A DNA stretch of 64,000 bases, taken from NCBI GenBank assembly GCA_021463195.1, contig JAJTXZ010000009.1, positions 36,480 through 100,479 on the forward strand, in the 5' to 3' direction. Below are positions 47,975 to 57,142 of this stretch, piece after piece. The stretch comes from Anaerolineae bacterium. Lineage in GTDB: Bacteria; Chloroflexota; Anaerolineae; UBA4142; SHND01. The first letter of the stretch is position 1. Each line of letters opens with the position of its first letter. Below the pieces are notes generated by a model, which ran no database searches, was not told where the DNA came from, and saw only the letters and a program-made list of their open reading frames with translations. Made by a program: the position numbers and the translations under genes.

Positions 47975-48895
47975 ATGGACCAAATCTATTGCAGCGTCGG
48001 CATCACGGCGCATAATGAAGCGAAAAATATCGGCAAGTTGCTCGAGGCGCTGCTCGCGCAGGAACTTGTTCAAGTTGTCATTAGCGAAATCATTGTCGTG
48101 GCGAGCGGCTGCACCGACGATACTTGCGCCATTGTGCGCGCGTACGAAACACGCGACGCGCGCGTGAAATTGCTTGAACAAGCGCAACGCGAAGGCAAAA
48201 CGTCCGCCATCAATCTGTTTTTGCAAAACGCGCGCGAAGAGATTTGCATTATCGAAAGCGGCGACACGATTCCCGGGCCGGTGACGATTGAAAATTTGAT
48301 AAAGTTATTCGCGGACCCGAAAGTGGGCATGACGGGCGCGCAAAAAATTCCAACCAACGTGCCGGACCATATCGTCGGTTACATGTCGCATTTACGTTTG
48401 CAAATGGAACATGAATTGTGTCTCGAAATTCCGCGTCTCGGCGAACTCATCGCGTTCCGCAAAGTGTTTACGCATTTGCCGCCCGATGTGGCGATGGATG
48501 AAGCATTCGTGGAAGCGTTGGTCATCAAACGCGGTTTGGAAGTGCGCTACGCGCCCGAAGCTGTTGTTTACAACACGGGGCCTGAAACGCTGCGCGAATT
48601 TATCATGCAGCGCCGCCGCAACTACGCGGGCCATTTGCATCTCGTGCGCAAGTACGGTTACAAAGTTTCTTCGATGGACAATCTGCGCGTTTCCAAAATC
48701 GCGTGGACGGAAATTTGGAACGCGGTGCGGCTGATTTACACGCTCCTGACGCTTGCGTTTATCGAAGGACTCGCGCGTTTATTGGGCCGCTGGGATTATT
48801 TCGTCAAGGGCCGCAAGCACGAGATTTGGGATATTGCGTGGACGACGAAACAGGTCGAGCGGAACGTCGAGCCGACGAAACCCGCGCCCAAATAA
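47975..48895 (+). CDS. GT2-family glycosyltransferase with C-terminal membrane segment
   Basis: Family 2 glycosyltransferase of 306 residues. 'CSVGITAHNEAKNIGKLLEALLAQ' begins the GT-A fold, 'IEIIVVASGCTDDTCAIVRAY'-type strand (here 'EIIVVASGCTDDTC') binds nucleotide, and 'CIIESGDTIPGP' replaces the usual DxD with a Ser-Gly-Asp. 'HLPPDVAMDEAFVEALVIKRG' holds the catalytic-side Asp. A hydrophobic stretch near 255-275 may dip into the membrane. I used the ATG at 47975; upstream in-frame codons overlap the previous gene. Substrates unknown. Confidence 0.85.
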   Translation: MDQIYCSVGITAHNEAKNIGKLLEALLAQELVQVVISEIIVVASGCTDDTCAIVRAYETRDARVKLLEQAQREGKTSAINLFLQNAREEICIIESGDTIPGPVTIENLIKLFADPKVGMTGAQKIPTNVPDHIVGYMSHLRLQMEHELCLEIPRLGELIAFRKVFTHLPPDVAMDEAFVEALVIKRGLEVRYAPEAVVYNTGPETLREFIMQRRRNYAGHLHLVRKYGYKVSSMDNLRVSKIAWTEIWNAVRLIYTLLTLAFIEGLARLLGRWDYFVKGRKHEIWDIAWTTKQVERNVEPTKPAPK

Positions 48896-48924
48896 AGCTT
48901 GCGCAAGCTGCCGCGTTTTTTCGT

Positions 48925-49950
48925 ATGAAGTCAACTCTGATAAACCTATTCAAAATTTTGGTAACGCTCGCGCTGCTTGCGTTTATTTTGACGCGCGTAG
49001 ATTTGCAGTTGGTGGCGAACATTATCGCGCGCGCGAATGTGCCGCTGTTGCTTTTGGCGACGGGAATGTATTTTTTCGCGATTTTTCTGGGCGCGGTGAA
49101 ATGGCAAATTTTGGTCCGGGCGCAAGCGATTGACGCGTCGCTCGGCGATTTACTCGCCTTTACCTTGATGGCGTTATTTTTCGGCAATGTGCTGCCGTCC
49201 AATATCGGCGGCGACGTGATCCGCGCCTACGATTTGGCGCGCGTGACCAAAGGGCGCGCCGAAGCCGCCGCGATTTCGGTGGTCGTTGATCGCCTGATGG
49301 GTTTATTCGCCTTTTTCGCGGCGGCGGTAGTGACGGCGGCGCTGGCGACCATGATGTTGTCGCAGGCGCAAGCGTTGGAACAAATCGAAACCGCGACGGT
49401 GATTGCGGCGAGCGCCTTTGTCGCGTTGTGCGCGATGTTGTTTAGCCGACGGTTCGCCAAACGCATCGCGGTATTGTTTGAAATCGGTCCGGCAAAACGC
49501 CTGCAGCCGATCGCGCGCAATATGTATCGCGCGCTCCAAGTCTATCGTTTTCGTTATCGCGCGCTCGCGCTGAATGTTTTGCTCTCGATGGCGATTGTGG
49601 TCGTGACCGCCAGCGTGTGGTATGTCGTCGGACACGCGGTGGGCATTACAGACGTGAGTTTTTTCGCGTACCTGTTGTTTAATCCGCTAATCGCCTTTGT
49701 GCTGTTAATTCCGATTTCGTTCAACGGTTTGGGCCCCAAAGAGGCGGCGGTCGTTTTCTTTTTCGGCTTGGTTGGCGTGCCGAACGCGAACGCGTTAGCC
49801 ATGTCGCTGTTATTTCACGTCATCGTCGTCGTAACCAGTTTGCCCGGCGGCTTTGTGTGGTTCGTGAAACGCCATCGCGCGCACGCGCACGAATACGATG
49901 CCGCTGAAATGCTGCAACCCGCGCCCGTGTCTTCTGATTCTACGCAGTGA
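48925..49950 (+). CDS. Lysylphosphatidylglycerol-synthase-type (UPF0104) flippase-like membrane protein
   Basis: Membrane protein of 341 residues with eight or so helices, of the LPG_synthase_TM family (PF03706). Signature: 'LLAFTLMALFFGNVLPSNIGGDVIRAYDLARVTKGRAEAAAISVVVDRLMGLFA' region, and 'LIPISFNGLGPKEAAVVFFFG' near residue 265. Members accompany glycan and aminoacyl-lipid pathways and may flip lipid-linked substrates. No catalytic soluble domain for aminoacylation is present. ATG at 48925 chosen; the stop overlaps the next gene's GTG start by four bases, so they are translationally coupled. Confidence 0.9.
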   Translation: MKSTLINLFKILVTLALLAFILTRVDLQLVANIIARANVPLLLLATGMYFFAIFLGAVKWQILVRAQAIDASLGDLLAFTLMALFFGNVLPSNIGGDVIRAYDLARVTKGRAEAAAISVVVDRLMGLFAFFAAAVVTAALATMMLSQAQALEQIETATVIAASAFVALCAMLFSRRFAKRIAVLFEIGPAKRLQPIARNMYRALQVYRFRYRALALNVLLSMAIVVVTASVWYVVGHAVGITDVSFFAYLLFNPLIAFVLLIPISFNGLGPKEAAVVFFFGLVGVPNANALAMSLLFHVIVVVTSLPGGFVWFVKRHRAHAHEYDAAEMLQPAPVSSDSTQ

Positions 49951-51188
49951 AAATTCTTCTCGCCACAGATGTCTTTCCGCCGAAAAGCGGCGGCAGCGGC
50001 TGGAGCGCGTTTTATCTCGCGCGGGCGTTGGCGCAACGCGGTCATGTCGTGCGGGTCGTGATGCCGCGCGCAGGCAGCCAAGCCGTTCAGACGCGCGCCT
50101 ATGCCGAGATAGAGGTTGTTGAAATCGGCTATCGCGTTAGCAATATGCCGGGCTTGCGCGCGTGGCAGCGGACGCGCGCGTTGGAGAAAACTTTTAGCGC
50201 GTATCTCGCGGAATGCGCGCGCGAATTTGATGTCATTCACGCGCAGCATACACTTTCGATTGGCGCGGCGATTGCGACGAAAAGAATCGCGCGTATTCCC
50301 GTCGTCAGCACGGTGCGCGATTATTGGGCGGTGTGTTTGTATGGCACGTTGTGGCGCGATGACGCGATTTGTCCGATTTGTCGTGGCGGCGAAATCACGC
50401 GCTGTTTGCGCCAAAAATACGGTAGCGCGGCGAACTTTATGCAGCCCGCGCTTCCGTTCGTCGAACGCGAATTGCGGCGGCGTCAGCAGACGCTCCGCGA
50501 TTCCGACGCGGTAATTGCGGTGAGCGAATATGTGGCGCAATCGCTGCGCGGTATCGCGCGCGCGGCGCAGCTCCATGTTATCCCAAACTTGATTGACGCG
50601 GCAGAGACGCGCCGCCTTGCGACGCGCGATGCAGCCGACGCGTTGCGCGCTGCGCCGTATCTGCTCTTTATCGGCAAATTGAACGCGCTCAAAGGCGCGG
50701 ATTGGCTGCCTCAAATTTTGGCGCAGAGCGGAGTGGCTGCGCCGCTCGTCGTCGCGGGCGATGGCGAATTAAAAACGGCTTTGGCGCGCCACCAGCAGAT
50801 TGAATTGCGCGGATGGCTTTCTAATGCTGAAACCTTGACGCTGCTCGCGCGCGCCAAGGCGTTATTGTTCCCCGCGCGCTGGGCGGAACCGCTCGCGCGC
50901 ACGCTTTTAGAGGCGCAGGCGTTGGGCATCCCGACAATCGCTTGTGACACGGGCGGAACTCGTGATATTATAGAGGATAATGTGAACGGCTTGCTCGCGA
51001 ATTCGATTGCGGAATTCGCGGCGGCGCTGCGGCGTTTGATGAATGATGACGCGCTGCGCGCGCGTTTGGGCGAAAACGCCAAACGCGCCGCGCAAGCGAA
51101 ATTCAGCCCACGCGTTGTAACCGAAAAATTGGAAGCGGTTTATGCGCGAGCGATTCAACACGCCGCATTGAATTTGTCCGATTCATGA
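49947..51188 (+). CDS. GT4-family glycosyltransferase
   Basis: GT-B-fold glycosyltransferase of 413 residues, starting at a GTG (49947). N-terminal domain: 'ILLATDVFPPKSGGSGWSAFYLARALAQRGHVV' with the acceptor-side Gly loop. C-terminal domain: 'LLFIGKLNALKGADWLPQIL' and the donor-binding 'AEPLARTLLEAQALGIPTIACDTGG' with the EX7E motif (Glu of AEPL and LLEAQ). A four-cysteine stretch, 'CLYGTLWRDDAICPICRGG...RC' near residue 130, is seen in some GT4 enzymes and could bind zinc. Coupled to the genes on both sides by overlapping codons. Confidence 0.9.
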   Translation: MKILLATDVFPPKSGGSGWSAFYLARALAQRGHVVRVVMPRAGSQAVQTRAYAEIEVVEIGYRVSNMPGLRAWQRTRALEKTFSAYLAECAREFDVIHAQHTLSIGAAIATKRIARIPVVSTVRDYWAVCLYGTLWRDDAICPICRGGEITRCLRQKYGSAANFMQPALPFVERELRRRQQTLRDSDAVIAVSEYVAQSLRGIARAAQLHVIPNLIDAAETRRLATRDAADALRAAPYLLFIGKLNALKGADWLPQILAQSGVAAPLVVAGDGELKTALARHQQIELRGWLSNAETLTLLARAKALLFPARWAEPLARTLLEAQALGIPTIACDTGGTRDIIEDNVNGLLANSIAEFAAALRRLMNDDALRARLGENAKRAAQAKFSPRVVTEKLEAVYARAIQHAALNLSDS

Positions 51189-52417
51189 TGCATGTCGCTT
51201 TTCTTTCACGCGCGGTTTTTGGTTTGCACAGCTATGGCGGAATGGAACGCCATGTGCTGGAATTGGCGCGTCACCTGACGCGCGCGAATGTGCGCGTAAC
51301 CATCATCACGATGCCGCCGACGCGCGACGCGCAATGGCACGAACCCGGCATTGATTTGAAAATTGTCGAGACCGCGCGCGTGCCGGTGCGCGGCATCGCC
51401 GACCGCGTGTTAAATTATCCGCGTTGGTCGCAAGCTGCGGCGCGTGTTGCCGCGGCGCTGCCGGTGGATTTGGCGCACGCGCAAGGCGTAGGCGGTTACG
51501 GTTACGCGCGCTTATTAGCCAAGGGCGGCGCGCGCGCGCCGCTGATTATCAATCCGCAAGGGATGGAAGAATTCAAAACGACTTTCGCCAAACGCGCGGC
51601 GTACGTGCCCTTGCACGCAGCGGCGCGCTATGCGGCGAAATGCGCGCACGCGTTGATTGCGTCCGATACGTTGACGGTGCAAGATATTCCGCGCTTTTTG
51701 CGCGTGCCGCCGGAACGCGTGGTTTTGATTCCCAATGGAATTGATGTGGATGCCGCGCGCAACTGGGTGAGCATTGACGTGCAGCGCGTATTGGTGCAGC
51801 GTTTGCAGCTGTCGCAGCGTTTGCCGTTGTTGTTGAGCGTTGGGCGCCTCGAACAAAATAAAGGGTTCGCCGTAATGCTCGACGCGTTGGCGCGCATTCG
51901 TTCATTCTTGCCGTCGAAATGGTTATGGCTGCTGGTCGGCGAAGGGCCCGAACGCGCGGCGCTGCAAGAAAAAATTCGCAAATATCAATTCCGCGATCAT
52001 GTGCGTTTGCTTGGCAATGTGGACGATATTTCACTGCACAATTTGTATGAGCTGGCGACATTGTTTGTGCATCCGACCTTGTTTGAAGGTTCGTCCCTCG
52101 TGACGCTTGAAGCCATGTGCCATGCGCGCCCGTTGGTTGGCACGCTGGTCGGCGGTATCCCCGATAAAATCTTGCGCGGTCAGAACGGGTATCTGGTTCC
52201 GCCCGGCGACGCGCAAGCATTGGCGGACAAAATTTTGCTTGCGCTGCGCGACCCGAATCGTTTGCGCGGCATGGGCAATGTATCGTATCAAATCGCGCGC
52301 GAGCGTTTCGATTGGCGCGTGGTGTTGGCGCAGACGCTCGAATTGTACCAAGCCGTGTTGCCCGCGCGGGCGCCGCAGCCGCGTTTGGCGGATGTGCCGC
52401 TCGATTCGCCGCTTTAA
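51185..52417 (+). CDS. GT4-family glycosyltransferase (second)
   Basis: GT-B-fold glycosyltransferase of 410 residues. 'AFLSRAVFGLHSYGGMERHVLELARHL' is the N-terminal Gly-rich acceptor loop; 'LPLLLSVGRLEQNKGFAVMLDAL', 'LWLLVGEGPERAALQEKI' and 'HPTLFEGSSLVTLEAMCHARPLVGTLVGG' give the sugar-nucleotide site with EX7E (Glu of FEGSS and LEAM). It overlaps the previous gene by four bases. The two GT4 enzymes are clearly different in sequence, consistent with two steps in one glycan assembly. Confidence 0.92.
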   Translation: MMHVAFLSRAVFGLHSYGGMERHVLELARHLTRANVRVTIITMPPTRDAQWHEPGIDLKIVETARVPVRGIADRVLNYPRWSQAAARVAAALPVDLAHAQGVGGYGYARLLAKGGARAPLIINPQGMEEFKTTFAKRAAYVPLHAAARYAAKCAHALIASDTLTVQDIPRFLRVPPERVVLIPNGIDVDAARNWVSIDVQRVLVQRLQLSQRLPLLLSVGRLEQNKGFAVMLDALARIRSFLPSKWLWLLVGEGPERAALQEKIRKYQFRDHVRLLGNVDDISLHNLYELATLFVHPTLFEGSSLVTLEAMCHARPLVGTLVGGIPDKILRGQNGYLVPPGDAQALADKILLALRDPNRLRGMGNVSYQIARERFDWRVVLAQTLELYQAVLPARAPQPRLADVPLDSPL

Positions 52418-52443
52418 TCCAACGCGCTGCGCCGCGTGACGCT

Positions 52444-55182
52444 ATGAATCTGTTGTTTATTCCGCTAGTTCTTCCGCTGCTGTTTTTTCTCCCCGGTTAT
52501 TTATTCGCTCGCACGTTCATTCGCAACGCCGAATCTTTTTCAGAAGGCGCGCGCTGGTTTATTCCCATCGCCGCGAGCGTATGTCTGACAACGTGGCTTG
52601 GTTTGACGCTCGCGGAATTTGGCGCGTTCTCCATTGGGTATGTCGCCGCGTTGGATGCGCTGTTGTGCGCGCTGTTATGGTTATTGGGGCGCAAACATTT
52701 TGACGCGTGGAGTTTGCGCGTGTCTCGCCCGGATTGGATTTTTCTCGCGCTGTTGGCGCTCGCGCTCATATTGTTTGCGCGCCCCGCTGAATATGTGTTG
52801 GGCAATAGCGACGCGGGGACCTATATCAACACGGGCGCGAATATCGCGCGCACGGGCGCGATTGCCATCTATGACGCGCAAGTGGCGCAGCTGCCGTTTG
52901 ATTCGGCGAAAGCGTTTTACTGGCAGCTCATTAATCCGTTCATGTTGTACAAAGCGGTGCGGCTGCCGGGGTTTTTTATCGCGGACATCGCGCAAGGGCA
53001 GACGCTGCCGCAGTTTCTGCAATTTTATCCGGTGTGGTTGGCGCTATGGGATTCGCTGTTCGGAGTTGAATGGGGCTTGTATGCGACGCCGTTGATTGCG
53101 CTATTGGGGAGCGCGGCGTTTTATTTTCTGACCTACGAGCTGGCGCGCTCGATTCGAAATGACGCGCGCGCGAAAAATTTCGCGCGTCTGGCATTCTTTT
53201 TATTGATTGTGTGCGTGCCGCAGTTTTGGTTCGCGCGTTATCCGGTCGCCGAAGCCATGACGCAGTTTTTGGTTTTGACGGGCATTTGGGCGCTGCTGCA
53301 ATTCGAGCGCGCGCGCGATAATTCTATCGGCATGGCGCTGTTCGCGGGCGTCGCGTTGGGCGCAATCTTTTTTACGCGCGCGGACGCGATTTTGTTGTTG
53401 GCGCCATTGGGCATTTATTTTTTGTCTTGTTGGTTTGCGCGAGCGTGGCAGCGCGAGCATTGGGCGTTTTTTGGCGCGTTCGGCGTTGTGTTGGCGCAAG
53501 CGGCGATCCATATGTTTGTCTTTGCGCCGAATTATTTGTATTTCCAATATTCGCACGCGCTCCGCATGAAAAATATAGACAAACTGCTGCCCGGCGGTTT
53601 GCCGCCGGCTGAAGAATTATTTTCACGCGGCGAATATTTGGCGCTGCTCGTGGGCGCGGCGCTAGGCGGCATTGCGCTGTTGGTCGCGTTGGACCGCGTA
53701 TTCCAAAGCTTGCGCGCGCGGTGGGGCGCCAAGCTGAGCGCGCGGCGCGCGCGCGGCGAAAAATATGCGCGCGTCGGCGGCGCGCTTTTGATTGGCCTGT
53801 TATTTGTCGCGTTCTATATTATTTTGCCGCGCCCTGAATCGTTGTACGCCTACGTGGGCGGCGTTACGCCGCTCGACCGCTCCGCGAACTTGATTAAACT
53901 GGGCTGGTATCTTTCACCCATTGGCATTGTTTTAGCGGCGTTTGGCGCGGTGATTGTGATATTGCGCGATTTGAACGCGCGCAATGTTTTCTTTTATGGC
54001 GCGGCGGGATTGTTTGCGGTTTTTTATTTAGAAGAGTTGTATTCCAATCCCCATTACATTTACACGACGCGCCATTATATTCCGTTAGTCATTCCGCTGT
54101 TTATCGTCTTGGCGGCGCGCGCGTTGGATTGGTTGTGGCATGACGCGCCGCGTCAGAAAAGCGCGCGCGCAGTGGCGGCGGGCGCGTTGGGCTTGTGGAT
54201 GTTGTACAACGCGTATGCGATGGGTTTGGTGGACGCGAGTCGCGCGCAGGGCTTGGCGCTGCGCGCGCCGTTCGTGACGCAAACCATCGCGTGGGGCGCG
54301 CTGCGCCTCGAACCGATTGAAAACGCGATTGTGGGGGCGCGCGAGTTGGGCGGCGCCTACGCGCAAATCCAAGCGCTCGCGCAAACGCTCGACCCGAACG
54401 CGGTGATTATTTTTTCGGCGGGGCGTGATGAACCTGCCGCGCTGGCGACGCCGTTGAAATTTATTTTTGGACGCGACGCGTTCGTTTCCGTATTCAATAA
54501 TCCGCCGGGCGACAAAATCGCCGCGTTGATTGACCATTGGCGCGCGCAGGGGCGTCCGGTGATTTTGGCGTACGGCACGAACGGCGGACGTTTGCAAATT
54601 CCCGGTTACGCGCTAGAGCGCGTCGGCGCGGCGACGTTGGATGTGCCGCAATGGGCGTTCGCGTATGATTTTATGCCGCGCAGCGCGTGGCGCGTCAATT
54701 TGAGCTATACGTTGTATCGCGCCGTGCCGGGGCGCGCGCCCGCTGCCGCGCCGACGCTGGTGGATTTTGGCGGCGCTGATTTTCCGCACTTGATGCGCGG
54801 TTTTATGGAACGCGCGCCGGAAGCGCATACGCGTTGGATTGGCGCGCTGGCGTCAGATGCGTCCAAGACGGCGGCGCCGCGCTTTGTGTCCGGCCTTGTG
54901 CGTTGGTCAAACGTCAACGCGCCCGAACAACTCCAAGTGACGCTGCGCGCGCGCGCGCCGCGCGACGGCGCGCGCTTGATTGTCAAAAGCGGCGATCAAA
55001 ATTTTGGCAGCGTGTCTCTGACTACCGAGTTTGCCGATTATTCGGTGATGGTTGATTCGCGTTTGCTCGAACGAGATGGCGCGAGTTTCTTGCTCGAGCT
55101 TGTGGTCGAGGCGACGCCGGACGGGCAGGGGCGGCTGTTGGGCGCGGAATTGGAATGGCTAAAGATTGCGGCGCCAAAGTAA
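52444..55182 (+). CDS. Large GT-C-like membrane protein with soluble C-terminal domain
   Basis: Protein of 912 residues. The first 620 or so contain about fourteen hydrophobic helices; an outer loop after helix five reads 'PAEYVLGNSDAGTYINTGANIARTGAIAIYD', with the Asp and Ala-Gly-Thr pattern of GT39-like oligosaccharyl- or mannosyltransferases. The rest is a soluble part with two sections, about 620-740 and 790-912, the last beta-rich ('LVRWSNVNAPEQLQVTLRARAPRDGARLIVKSGDQ'), perhaps carbohydrate-binding. ATG at 52444 chosen; a longer frame overlaps the GT4 gene. The hydrophilic insertion loops and length suggest a polyprenyl-phosphate-sugar transferase. Confidence 0.8.
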   Translation: MNLLFIPLVLPLLFFLPGYLFARTFIRNAESFSEGARWFIPIAASVCLTTWLGLTLAEFGAFSIGYVAALDALLCALLWLLGRKHFDAWSLRVSRPDWIFLALLALALILFARPAEYVLGNSDAGTYINTGANIARTGAIAIYDAQVAQLPFDSAKAFYWQLINPFMLYKAVRLPGFFIADIAQGQTLPQFLQFYPVWLALWDSLFGVEWGLYATPLIALLGSAAFYFLTYELARSIRNDARAKNFARLAFFLLIVCVPQFWFARYPVAEAMTQFLVLTGIWALLQFERARDNSIGMALFAGVALGAIFFTRADAILLLAPLGIYFLSCWFARAWQREHWAFFGAFGVVLAQAAIHMFVFAPNYLYFQYSHALRMKNIDKLLPGGLPPAEELFSRGEYLALLVGAALGGIALLVALDRVFQSLRARWGAKLSARRARGEKYARVGGALLIGLLFVAFYIILPRPESLYAYVGGVTPLDRSANLIKLGWYLSPIGIVLAAFGAVIVILRDLNARNVFFYGAAGLFAVFYLEELYSNPHYIYTTRHYIPLVIPLFIVLAARALDWLWHDAPRQKSARAVAAGALGLWMLYNAYAMGLVDASRAQGLALRAPFVTQTIAWGALRLEPIENAIVGARELGGAYAQIQALAQTLDPNAVIIFSAGRDEPAALATPLKFIFGRDAFVSVFNNPPGDKIAALIDHWRAQGRPVILAYGTNGGRLQIPGYALERVGAATLDVPQWAFAYDFMPRSAWRVNLSYTLYRAVPGRAPAAAPTLVDFGGADFPHLMRGFMERAPEAHTRWIGALASDASKTAAPRFVSGLVRWSNVNAPEQLQVTLRARAPRDGARLIVKSGDQNFGSVSLTTEFADYSVMVDSRLLERDGASFLLELVVEATPDGQGRLLGAELEWLKIAAPK

Positions 55183-55206
55183 ATTTCCGCTTTTGCCTTT
55201 TTACTT

Positions 55207-55212
55207 TATAAT
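55207..55212 (+). promoter_or_regulatory. TATAAT -10 box just before the DPM1-like gene
   Basis: TATAAT at 55207-55212 in an AT-rich 40-bp spacer. The predicted transcript start falls on or next to GTG 55219 and ATG 55225, suggesting a leaderless mRNA. No clear -35. Confidence 0.45.
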
Positions 55213-55224
55213 CTTTGCGTGCTT

Positions 55225-56127
55225 ATGCAGACTGAAATCATTGAACAACGCTTGCGCGTGCAAGACCAATTTATCAGTATCATTATTCCCGCGTATAACG
55301 AACGCGAGGGCATCGGCGCGACGTTGACGCGCATTTTTGAAACGATGGATGCCGCGGCGTACCAATACGAGGTCATTGTCGTCAATGACGGCTCGACCGA
55401 TGGCACGGCGGACGAGGTGCGAAAATTTCCGCGCGCGACGCTGGTGTCGCATGCGCGCAATCGCGGCAGCGGCGCGTCCACCAATACCGGCGTGCGTCAC
55501 GCGCGCGGCGAGATTTGCGTCATGACCGACGCGGACGGCACGTATCCGGTCCAAGATATTCCGCGTTTGCTCGACGCAATGAACGAATACGACATGGTGA
55601 TTGGCGCGCGTATCAAAGAGGCGGGAACGTTAAAAATTTTGCGCGTGCCGGCGAAATGGTTCATTCGCGCGCTCGCGTCATTTTTAACCGACACCAATAT
55701 TCCCGATTTGAACAGCGGTTTGCGCGCCTTTCACAAAACAAACGCGTTGAAATATGTTCACATTTTGCCGCACGGACAATCGTGGGTTTCGACGATTACG
55801 CTGGCGCATTTATCGGATGATTTGGATGTAAAATGGATTCCGATTGATTACTATCCGCGTCTGGGCAAGAGCAAATTTCGTCCGGTGCAAGACACGTACA
55901 ATTATTTAATGCTGGTCTTGCGGACGGTGATGTATTTCAATCCGATGAAAATTTTGTTTCCGGTGGGCGCGCTGATTTTGCTCGTGGGCGTGGCGCGCCA
56001 AATCTGGTGGTTCGCTATCGGCAATTTGGTGGTGCATAGTTCAAATGTGCTGTTGGCGCTGACGGGCATGCAATTTATCATGATGGCGCTGTTGGCGGAT
56101 TTGGTGGTGCGGCGCGCGCGGAGATGA
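55225..56127 (+). CDS. DPM1/polyprenyl-phosphate glycosyltransferase, GT2 family
   Basis: GT2 enzyme of about 300 residues likely to load a sugar onto polyprenyl phosphate. 'ISIIIPAYNEREGIGATLTRIFE', 'VIVVNDGSTDGTADEVRKF' (nucleotide Asp), 'CVMTDADGTYPVQDIPRLL' (DAD metal motif), 'VIGARIKEAG' and 'NIPDLNSGLRAFHK' are the DPM1/PglF-type markers. Two C-terminal helices ('FPVGALILLVGVARQIWW', 'SSNVLLALTGMQFIMMALLADLVV') anchor it to the membrane. Start is ATG 55225 or the GTG at 55219. It supplies the lipid-linked sugar that the GT-C proteins at 45662 and 52444 would use. Confidence 0.92.
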   Translation: MQTEIIEQRLRVQDQFISIIIPAYNEREGIGATLTRIFETMDAAAYQYEVIVVNDGSTDGTADEVRKFPRATLVSHARNRGSGASTNTGVRHARGEICVMTDADGTYPVQDIPRLLDAMNEYDMVIGARIKEAGTLKILRVPAKWFIRALASFLTDTNIPDLNSGLRAFHKTNALKYVHILPHGQSWVSTITLAHLSDDLDVKWIPIDYYPRLGKSKFRPVQDTYNYLMLVLRTVMYFNPMKILFPVGALILLVGVARQIWWFAIGNLVVHSSNVLLALTGMQFIMMALLADLVVRRARR

Positions 56128-56182
56128 ACGCGTGATTTTGGATTTATGATTGCGACGCGGCGCGCGATGAGGAGCGGCGGCG

Positions 56183-57085
56183 ATGGTTGAGTCGCCACCA
56201 GTTGTTATTTCGGTCGTGATTGTGAATTACAACGGCGCGCGTTTTTTGCAAGTCTGTTTGGCGGCGCTCGCCGCGCAAACGTACGCGCCGTTTGAAATTG
56301 TTTTGGTGGATAATGCTTCAACCGACGACTCGCGCGCGTTCGTCGCGGAACATTTTCCGCGCGTGACTTTGATTCACAGCGAGACGAATGTCGGTTTTGC
56401 GGCGGGCAATAATTTGGGCTTGCGCCATGCGCGCGGCGCGTTGATTGCGACACTGAACGCGGATACGCGCGTCGAACCGGATTATTTGGAAAAACTCGCC
56501 GCGCCGTTTGCCGAAACGCGCATAGGCGCGTGCGCGCCCTTGATGTTGGAGATGGCGCGGCCCGACATTGTGGACGCGGCGGGCATTCGAGTAGACCGTT
56601 TTGGTTTTGCGTGGAACATTGGCGCGGGACAGGCGGCGCATTTATTCGACGCGGCGAGAGAGGTGTATGGCGCGTGCGCGGGCGCGGCATTGTACCGCCG
56701 CGCGATGCTCGACCAAATCGGTTTTTTTGACGACGCGTATTTTGGATTTTACGAAGACGCGGATTTGGCGTGGCGCGCGCGCAGGGCTGGTTGGGAAACT
56801 ATCTTTGTTCCTGACGCGCGCGTCTATCACACACACGGCGCAAGTTTTGGTAAAATAAATCCACGCAAAACCTATTTGCTCGCGCGCAATCGCTGGTGGA
56901 CGACGTTCAAGAATTATCCTCGACCGCGCTTTTATTTCGCGTTGCCAATGATTCTTGTCCTCGATCTAGTTTCTCTCGCGCAGGCGGCTACGCGTGGACA
57001 CTTGCGCGAAGCGTGGCAGGGGCGCGTGGACGCGTGGCGCGGACGAAAAACGATGTTGGCGCAGCGCTCAAGCAAAAATCACTGA
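56183..57085 (+). CDS. GT2-family glycosyltransferase, rhamnosyltransferase-like
   Basis: GT2 enzyme of 300 residues: 'VVISVVIVNYNGARFLQVCLAAL', 'IVLVDNASTDDSRAFVAEHF', 'GFAAGNNLGLRHARGALIATLNADTRV' with the DxD-like NADTR motif, and 'GACAGAALYRRAMLDQIGFFDDAYFGFYEDADLAWRARRAGW' carrying the catalytic Asp (EDADL). This is the WsaE/RfbF type of family 2 enzyme. The C-terminus has one possible membrane-associated helix. Start ATG 56183 follows GGAGCGG. The stop TGA is at the edge of a heptamer array. Confidence 0.92.
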   Translation: MVESPPVVISVVIVNYNGARFLQVCLAALAAQTYAPFEIVLVDNASTDDSRAFVAEHFPRVTLIHSETNVGFAAGNNLGLRHARGALIATLNADTRVEPDYLEKLAAPFAETRIGACAPLMLEMARPDIVDAAGIRVDRFGFAWNIGAGQAAHLFDAAREVYGACAGAALYRRAMLDQIGFFDDAYFGFYEDADLAWRARRAGWETIFVPDARVYHTHGASFGKINPRKTYLLARNRWWTTFKNYPRPRFYFALPMILVLDLVSLAQAATRGHLREAWQGRVDAWRGRKTMLAQRSSKNH

Positions 57086-57118
57086 TCTCCAATCTCCAGT
57101 CTCCAGTCTCCAATCTCC
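57085..57118. repeat. Five-heptamer array before the M23 gene
   Basis: ATCTCCA ATCTCCA GTCTCCA GTCTCCA ATCTCCA; the outlying copy of the family so common in the first 36 kb. It fills the spacer between the GT2 and M23 genes together with a short AATCACTCACTTCT tail. Confidence 0.85.
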
Positions 57119-57142
57119 AATCACTCACTTCTAGAGGCATTC

